From: Pseudomonadota bacterium
GTDB lineage: Bacteria; Pseudomonadota; Gammaproteobacteria; Xanthomonadales; Xanthomonadaceae
Length of the DNA stretch: 5,794 nt
Reading direction: 5' to 3'
NCBI GenBank assembly: GCA_023423605.1
Contig: JAFAFF010000254.1
Span: 1 to 5,794 of the forward strand
Shown: positions 1 to 4,071 of the stretch, piece by piece
Layout: every line of letters starts with the position of its first letter
How positions within the stretch are numbered: the first letter of the stretch is position 1
Position numbers and translations under genes: made by a program
The notes under the pieces: generated by a model
The model's input: only the letters and a program-made list of their open reading frames with translations
The model's database searches: none
What the model was told of the DNA's origin: nothing

Positions 1-1057
1 TGCCCTTGTCCAAGGAGGCGGTGACGCCGGTGTTGTAGCTCTGGCTGTTGATCGACTTGACCAGTTCGTCGGCACGCTGGGCTGCGCTGCCGGCTTCGCC
101 GTAGCTGATGGTGACCGAGCCCTTCGAACCGGCCAGGGTGAAGCTGCCGGCGGTGAAGGAGGCGGGGGTTGCCTCGCCAGCGGGGGTCTGTGCGGCTACG
201 TTGATGGTGCCGGTGGCGCCGGTGAAGGCGACGGCTGCATCGGTGGTGTTGGAGAGAGCGATGTTGTTATCACCATCCACCGTGGCGAAGCCCGCGCCGA
301 GCTCACCGTTGATTACCCCCGCAAGGGCGGTCGCCAGGCCGGCCGCGTCGCGCGTGCCACCCGCATCGGCCGGCACGTCGAAGTCGTCGCCGTTGATAGT
401 GAAGGTGTAGGCTTCGGTCGGGTCCGTTACGCCGGACAGGTCGATGGTTCCGGTGCCCGGTGCTGCGGCGCCGCCACCTGCGGTCGCGCCACCGGTCGGA
501 GCGGCACCGGTCATCTTCGCGGCGGTGTCAACCTTGTTCCAGTTGCCCAGCGACGCGATGTTCGCGTTGGCGATCTGCGCGATGTCGATGGTCTGGCCCT
601 GGTCGGCGCCGATCTGGAAGGCCTTGCTCTGGAAGCTGCCGTCCAGCAGCTTGGTGCCGTTGAAGGTGGTCTGCTCGGCCACGCGCTGGATTTCGGCCTT
701 CAGCAGCTGCACTTCGGAATTCAGGGCCTGGCGGTCCGAATCGGAGTTGGTGGCGTTGCGCGACTGCACGGCCAGCTCGCGGATGCGCTGCAGGTTGTTG
801 CCGATTTCACCCAGCGCGCCTTCGGCGGTCTGTGCCAGCGAGATGCCGTCGTTGGCATTGCGGGCAGCCTGGTTGGCGCCGCGGATCTGCGTGGTGAAGC
901 GCTCGGAGATCGCCAGACCGGCGGCGTCGTCCTTGGCGCTGTTGATGCGCAGGCCCGAGGACAGGCGCTGGATCGACGTGGCCAGGCTGCTGCCGCTGGT
1001 GCTCAGGTTACGCTGGGCATTGAGCGACATGAAGTTGGTGTTGATGACTTGTGCCAT
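1..1057 (-). CDS. fliC: Flagellin, copy 1 (partial, C-terminus outside window)
   Basis: Filament subunit, exported through the flagellar type III apparatus and polymerised beyond the FlgK/FlgL junction. I translated 352 codons from the ATG at 1057 to base 2 with no stop; the C-terminal D1/D0 helices and the stop lie beyond the window, so intactness is unknown. The protein starts [17 protein letters not shown]. The D0/D1 N-terminal helices (about residues 1-174) are canonical and contain [14 protein letters not shown] and [17 protein letters not shown]. From about 175 onward a Gly/Ala/Thr-rich, cysteine-free D2/D3 region begins, with two similar modules (about 217-284 and from 305 to the cut). 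It aligns with the neighbouring copy 2 at about 91% over residues 1-174 and runs two residues longer up to the shared SLDK motif. An AAGGA nine bases upstream supports the start. The gene has its own sigma-28-type promoter and follows a terminator, so it is probably a separate transcription unit. Confidence 0.96.
   Translation of the reverse strand, partial: MAQVINTNFMSLNAQRNLSTSGSSLATSIQRLSSGLRINSAKDDAAGLAISERFTTQIRGANQAARNANDGISLAQTAEGALGEIGNNLQRIRELAVQSRNATNSDSDRQALNSEVQLLKAEIQRVAEQTTFNGTKLLDGSFQSKAFQIGADQGQTIDIAQIANANIASLGNWNKVDTAAKMTGAAPTGGATAGGGAAAPGTGTIDLSGVTDPTEAYTFTINGDDFDVPADAGGTRDAAGLATALAGVINGELGAGFATVDGDNNIALSNTTDAAVAFTGATGTINVAAQTPAGEATPASFTAGSFTLAGSKGSVTISYGEAGSAAQRADELVKSINSQSYNTGVTASLDKG
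536..1057 (-). repeat. Duplicated flagellin 5' segment (unit in copy 1)
   Basis: Codons 1-174 of copy 1 align without gaps to codons 1-174 of copy 2 (2280-2801) at a constant offset of 1744 bp. I count 15 amino-acid differences in 174. Exact DNA runs include 759-805 against 2503-2549 (47 bp). This is a direct repeat created by flagellin gene duplication. Confidence 0.93.
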
Positions 1058-1066
1058 GGTGCGTTT

Positions 1067-1071
1067 TCCTT
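1067..1071 (-). promoter_or_regulatory. Ribosome binding site of flagellin copy 1
   Basis: On the minus strand an AAGGA lies in an A-rich stretch, nine bases before the ATG at 1057-1055. It fixes the start codon and agrees with the conserved flagellin N-terminus MAQ. The surrounding sequence AAAAAGGAAAAC is unstructured and should give strong initiation. It also contains an ANGGA motif, the core that CsrA/RsmA proteins recognise; binding is not shown. Confidence 0.85.
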
Positions 1072-1080
1072 TTTGGCAGT

Positions 1081-1130
1081 GGGTCCGGCAGATCAGCCTG
1101 GCCGGTGTTGGATGCAGTGGCTGCCGACCC
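1081..1130 (-). promoter_or_regulatory. Leader hairpin in 5' UTR of flagellin copy 1
   Basis: On the minus strand GGGTCGGCAG (1130-1121) pairs with CTGCCGGACCC (1091-1081). This gives ten base pairs with a single bulged G (position 1086) around a 29-nt loop. The hairpin lies inside the predicted transcript. Its base ends nine bases before the Shine-Dalgarno, which stays unpaired. The bulge lies in a GGA triplet. The complementarity is read directly. A role in mRNA stability or in translational control by a protein is inference. Confidence 0.5.
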
Positions 1131-1162
1131 ATGCGGGGGGTGTAGTACCGCTGCTGAGATCA

Positions 1163-1189
1163 ATAACGGCCGTCCCATGCCTGCCTTTA
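1163..1189 (-). promoter_or_regulatory. Sigma-28 (FliA) promoter for flagellin copy 1
   Basis: Minus strand: TAAAG (1189-1185), a 14-nt spacer, then GCCGTTAT (1170-1163). The enterobacterial FliA consensus is TAAAGTTT-N11-GCCGATAA, so the -35 core and the spacing match exactly and six of eight -10 bases match. Initiation would fall near 1155, giving a leader of about 100 nt before the ATG at 1057. The promoter lies downstream of the terminator that ends the copy 2 transcript, as expected for a late (class 3) flagellar gene. Confidence 0.82.
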
Positions 1190-1203
1190 GCCGCCTGTCA
1201 ACA

Positions 1204-1210
1204 TTTTTTT
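1204..1210 (-). promoter_or_regulatory. A7 tract upstream of the FliA promoter (UP-element-like)
   Basis: Seven consecutive A on the minus strand, starting 15 bases upstream of the TAAAG -35 element, in an otherwise GC-rich region. This position fits an A-tract contacted by the RNA polymerase alpha C-terminal domain, or intrinsic curvature. The tract is seen; the function is inferred. Confidence 0.35.
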
Positions 1211-1222
1211 CGTGCGGCCATG

Positions 1223-1252
1223 AAAAAGCCCCGCCATCTGCATGGCGGGGCT
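1223..1252 (-). terminator. Rho-independent terminator after flagellin copy 2
   Basis: On the minus strand, a perfect 11-bp stem (AGCCCCGCCAT / ATGGCGGGGCT, 1252-1242 and 1237-1227) encloses the tetraloop GCAG and runs straight into TTTTT (1227-1223). It begins 25 bases after the TAA of copy 2 and ends before the FliA promoter of copy 1. It should therefore stop transcripts from the flgKL/copy 2 side and insulate copy 1. The plus strand has no U-run after the stem, so it acts in one direction. Confidence 0.95.
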
Positions 1253-1277
1253 GTGTGGACCGGCGGCCTGCAGCCGG

Positions 1278-2801
1278 TTACTGCAGCAGCTTCAGCACGT
1301 TCTGCGGCACCTGGTTGGCCTGGGCCAGCATGGCCGTACCGGCCTGCTGCAGGATCTGCGTACGGGTCAGTTCGGCGGTTTCAGTCGCGTAATCGGTATC
1401 GCGGATGCGGCTGCGCGCGGCCGACAGGTTTTCCGAGGACGTGGTCAGGTTGGCGATGGTGGAGCTGAAGCGGTTCTGCACCGCACCCATGTCCGCACGC
1501 GCGGAGTTGATCGCCTTCAGCGCGGCGTCCATGGCGTTGAGCGCGTTGTCGGCGCCGACGGTGTCGCTGATGTCCAGTGCAGCGAAGCCGGTGACCGAGT
1601 CGCCGGGCGTCCAGCGGCTGCCAAGCGCGGCGGTGGGGTCAGCCAAGTCGGTTGGGTCGGTGGTTCCGGCGGTCAGCCCGGTCTGTTCGGTCAGGTCGGC
1701 GCCCCCCGCGATGGTGAAATCGCCTTCCTGCGACGACAGCACCACCTGACCGGCCTTGTCCAGCGAAGCCGTCACGCCGGTGTTGTAGCTCTGGTCGTTG
1801 ATCGCCTTGACCAGATCGCTGGCGCGCTGCCCGGCACCGCCGGCGGCGGCGAAGTTGATGGTCGCGGTGCCCTTGGCGCCGGTCAATGTGAGGCTGCCCG
1901 CGGTGAAGGAGGCCGCAATGGCTTCGCTGGCCGGGGTCTGTGCGGCGACGCTGACAGTGCCGGTGTCGCCCGTGAACGCCACCGCCGTAGCGCTGGTGTT
2001 GGACAGCGCGATGTTGCCGTTGTCGACGGTCGCGAGGTTCGCAATACCAGTCTGGGTATTGATGCTGTCTGCGAGTTCCGTGGCCAGCTGTGCTGGCGTA
2101 CGGCCAGGAGTGGCGGCAAGGGTGATGTTCGGGCCAGCACCGATCTGGTAGGTAAACGCCGCAGCCGCGTCGGCTACGCCGGTCAGATTGATGGATTCGG
2201 TACCCGGCTGAGCGGCGCCGCCTGCAATCGCACCCCCGTTTGGTACCGCACCGGTCACCGTCGCCGGGGTCGCCACCTGGTTCCAGTTGCCCAGGTCCTT
2301 GATGTTCGCATTGGCGATCTGCGCGATGTTGATCGTCTGGCCCTGGTCGGCACCGATCTGGAAGGCCTGGTTGGCGAAGCTGCCATTCAGCAGCGGCGTC
2401 CCGTTGAAGTTGGTCTGCTCCGCCACGCGCTGGATTTCCGCCTTCAGCAACTGCACTTCGGCATTCAGGGCCTGGCGGTCGGAAGGCGAGTTGGTCGCAT
2501 TACGCGACTGCACGGCCAGCTCGCGGATGCGCTGCAGGTTGTTGCCGATCTCGCCCAGTGCGCCTTCGGCGGTCTGCGCCAGCGAAATGCCGTCGTTGGC
2601 ATTGCGCGCGGCCTGGTTGATGCCGCGGATCTGCGTGGTGAAACGCTCGGAGATCGCCAGACCGGCGGCATCGTCCTTGGCGCTGTTGATGCGCAGGCCC
2701 GAGGACAGGCGCTGGATGGAGGTGGCCAGCGAGTTGCCGCTGGTGGAAAGATTGCGCTGGGCGTTCAGCGACATCGTGTTGGTGTTGATGATCTGTGCCA
2801 T
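1278..2801 (-). CDS. fliC: Flagellin, copy 2 (complete, 507 aa)
   Basis: Complete filament subunit of 507 residues, TAA stop at 1280-1278. The ATG at 2801 is preceded by GGAG seven bases upstream and gives the canonical start [17 protein letters not shown]. Domains in order: D0/D1 N-terminal helices (about 1-174, with [14 protein letters not shown] at 38-51 and [10 protein letters not shown] at 89-98); a Gly/Ala/Thr-rich D2/D3 region (about 175-400) with two related modules (about 216-280 and 302-372); and C-terminal D1/D0 helices (about 405-507) with SRIRDTDYATETAELTR and the end NVLKLLQ. There is no cysteine and no cleavable signal, as expected for type III export. At 507 aa it exceeds the roughly 400 aa I recall for Xanthomonas flagellins; the excess lies in D2/D3. 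It follows flgL after 61 bp with no clear promoter and ends at a strong terminator, so it may be the last gene of the flgK-flgL transcript. Confidence 0.98.
   Translation of the reverse strand: MAQIINTNTMSLNAQRNLSTSGNSLATSIQRLSSGLRINSAKDDAAGLAISERFTTQIRGINQAARNANDGISLAQTAEGALGEIGNNLQRIRELAVQSRNATNSPSDRQALNAEVQLLKAEIQRVAEQTNFNGTPLLNGSFANQAFQIGADQGQTINIAQIANANIKDLGNWNQVATPATVTGAVPNGGAIAGGAAQPGTESINLTGVADAAAAFTYQIGAGPNITLAATPGRTPAQLATELADSINTQTGIANLATVDNGNIALSNTSATAVAFTGDTGTVSVAAQTPASEAIAASFTAGSLTLTGAKGTATINFAAAGGAGQRASDLVKAINDQSYNTGVTASLDKAGQVVLSSQEGDFTIAGGADLTEQTGLTAGTTDPTDLADPTAALGSRWTPGDSVTGFAALDISDTVGADNALNAMDAALKAINSARADMGAVQNRFSSTIANLTTSSENLSAARSRIRDTDYATETAELTRTQILQQAGTAMLAQANQVPQNVLKLLQ
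1686..2156 (-). repeat. Two flagellin-IN-like modules within copy 2
   Basis: Residues about 216-280 (2156-1962) and about 302-372 (1898-1686) share one pattern: a short beta segment, then A-x-x-L-x-x-x-I-N, a G-[IV]-x-A segment, a D-x-G turn, an [IV]-x-L-S strand and a final F-T-x-x-G. Examples are ELADSIN...GNIALSN and DLVKAIN...GQVVLSS. This resembles the flagellin hook IN motif (Pfam Flagellin_IN), found in variable flagellin domains and in FliD. The family assignment is from memory; the internal similarity is seen. Confidence 0.55.
2280..2801 (-). repeat. Duplicated flagellin 5' segment (unit in copy 2)
   Basis: Direct-repeat partner of 536-1057. Outside this block the two genes diverge strongly, then become similar again around the [13 protein letters not shown] segment (1752-1790 region against 2-40, offset 1750 bp because copy 1 is two codons longer there). 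Confidence 0.93.
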
Positions 2802-2808
2802 GGGGCGT

Positions 2809-2812
2809 CTCC
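2809..2812 (-). promoter_or_regulatory. Ribosome binding site of flagellin copy 2
   Basis: GGAG on the minus strand, seven bases before the ATG at 2801, supports the start that gives MAQIINTN. It lies within ACGGAG, so an ANGGA core overlaps the Shine-Dalgarno, as it does in front of copy 1. Confidence 0.8.
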
Positions 2813-2837
2813 GTCAGTGGCTCGGGTCTGTGGATGA

Positions 2838-2853
2838 GGACGCCGGGGCGTCC
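2838..2853 (-). repeat. GC-rich inverted repeat between flgL and flagellin copy 2
   Basis: GGACGCC and GGCGTCC (each 7 bp) flank a 2-bp centre; as RNA this folds as about six base pairs with a CCCG loop. It starts nine bases after the flgL stop. There is no following U-run, so it is not a classical intrinsic terminator. It may protect the flgKL mRNA 3' end or partly attenuate readthrough into the flagellin. The repeat is seen; the role is inferred. Confidence 0.45.
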
Positions 2854-2862
2854 GGAGGTAGG

Positions 2863-4071
2863 TCAGCGGATGATGTTGAACAAGGACATCGCCTGCATCT
2901 GGCTGAAGATCGTCTGCGCGGCTTGCAAGGCCGCGTTTTCGAGCTTGTACTGGCCGATGGCATCGGCGTAGTCCAGGTCACGCAGGGTGGAAAGGGTGGT
3001 CTTGACGGCCACCGAACTGGCGTCGCGCATGCTTGCCGCGTCGTCGATCGCCGCGAGCTGGGTGCCGCCCTTGGCGCGTGCGTCGATCATGTTTTCCGAG
3101 GCGCGGGTGATGTCGCGCATGCTCGATTGCAGAACGTTCTGCATGGCAGCGGTGGCGGCCGGCGTCTGCGGGTCGCTCTCCAGTGCGTTCACCAGGGTCT
3201 GCAGGGTGCTGAAGATGTCGCGTGTACCGGATGCACCGACGTCGAAGCTGTCTCCCGGAGCGGGCGACCCCTCGATGCGCAGGCGCACGCCGCCGGCGAC
3301 GATGTCCTCGCCGCTTGCATGCACGCCGGTGGCAACCACCGCGCCGCTGCCATCCAGCACCTCATAAGCGCCATCGCCGGCATCGGTGAAGCGCACGCTG
3401 AGCGCGCCGCCGTTCCAGGCATCGCTGCCATCGCGGCTGATGGACGTGAGCAGGCCGCTGCCGGTGTTGCCGGCGGCCGCGCTGGCATCCACGGTGCCGT
3501 CGCCGGTACGGATGCGCATGAAGATCTCGCTTCCCGGCAGCGCGTCGGACACCAGCTGGCCGGGGGCCACCTCCACCTGGCGCTGGGTCTGGTCGCCGTT
3601 GTAGGTGACGGTTCCATTGCTGCGCAGGAAGGGCGCGTCGGCATCGCTGCTGCCACCGAACAGGTAGCGTCCGCTGCCATCGCGGCTGTTGGCCAGCGAC
3701 AGCAGGCTGTCCTGGATGGATTTCAGCTCGGCGACGATACCCTTGAGGTCGCTGCTCTGCGGCACCGGACTGTTGGCCTGGATGCTCAGTTCCACCGCAC
3801 GGCTCATCAGGTCGTTGGCCTGGGCCAGCGCGTTTTCCTGCAGCCCCAGGCGGTTCTGTGCGTTGCTGGCGTTCTTTTCCAGCTGGTCCAGGTTCGCGAT
3901 CACGCGATCCAGGTTCACCGCCGTGCCGGCCGCAACCGGATCATCCTTGGCCGATACCAGCTTGCTGCCGGTGGAGATCTGCTGCTCCAGATGATTCAGC
4001 TTGCTCTGCTTGGCCAGCATCAGTGACACCGACTGGCTGAACATCATCCCGGTGGAAATACGGTCACTCAT
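2863..4071 (-). CDS. flgL: Flagellar hook-associated protein 3 (FlgL)
   Basis: Second hook-filament junction protein: it sits on the FlgK ring and presents the surface on which flagellin polymerises. The product is 402 aa, near the usual Xanthomonadaceae size. The ATG at 4071 is chosen because it gives the conserved start MSDRISTGMMFSQSV, has GGGAG ten bases upstream, and overlaps the flgK stop as ATGA. The frame stays open further upstream inside flgK, but that extension resembles no FlgL and is chance. Regions: N-terminal helical D0/D1 (about 1-140, with QQISTGSKLVSAKDDPVAAG at 30-49, the flagellin-like signature, and GSGRYLFGG at 132-140); a beta-rich central domain (about 145-290, with GSPAPGDSFDV at 268-278); a C-terminal helical region (about 290-402, with LSTLRDLDYADAIGQYKLEN and the end SLFNIIR). 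No truncation or frameshift is seen. Confidence 0.97.
   Translation of the reverse strand: MSDRISTGMMFSQSVSLMLAKQSKLNHLEQQISTGSKLVSAKDDPVAAGTAVNLDRVIANLDQLEKNASNAQNRLGLQENALAQANDLMSRAVELSIQANSPVPQSSDLKGIVAELKSIQDSLLSLANSRDGSGRYLFGGSSDADAPFLRSNGTVTYNGDQTQRQVEVAPGQLVSDALPGSEIFMRIRTGDGTVDASAAAGNTGSGLLTSISRDGSDAWNGGALSVRFTDAGDGAYEVLDGSGAVVATGVHASGEDIVAGGVRLRIEGSPAPGDSFDVGASGTRDIFSTLQTLVNALESDPQTPAATAAMQNVLQSSMRDITRASENMIDARAKGGTQLAAIDDAASMRDASSVAVKTTLSTLRDLDYADAIGQYKLENAALQAAQTIFSQMQAMSLFNIIR
4068..4071 (-). other. ATGA stop/start overlap of flgK and flgL
   Basis: The TGA of flgK (4070-4068) shares bases with the ATG of flgL (4071-4069). Such 4-nt overlaps usually mean that terminating ribosomes restart on the next gene, which would keep the two junction proteins in balance. 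Coupling is inferred from the arrangement. Confidence 0.9.

Noticed and set aside
1196..1201. Sigma-70-like TTGACA just upstream of the FliA promoter of copy 1
   Set aside because: The hexamer is perfect, but at 17-bp spacing the downstream sequence is ATGGGA, not a -10 element. The overlapping sigma-28 elements have exact spacing and explain the site better.
1242..2837. Plus-strand open frame of 531 codons running fully antisense to flagellin copy 2
   Set aside because: Composition is typical of a GC-rich shadow frame (Arg/Gly/Val/Ala-rich, no domain). The opposite strand encodes an unmistakable full-length flagellin, and no ribosome binding site or promoter was seen on the plus strand.
2962..2986. 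GCCGAT within flgL as a possible -10 of a FliA promoter for flagellin copy 2
   Set aside because: At the required 14-nt spacing the -35 position reads CCTGC, not TAAAG, and the hexamer is explained by flgL coding sequence.
2287..4026. Plus-strand open frame of 579 codons antisense to the flagellin 5' end and flgL
   Set aside because: It spans two different genes on the other strand and has shadow-like composition. Its first part resembles the antisense frame at 444-1145 only because the flagellin genes beneath are duplicated.
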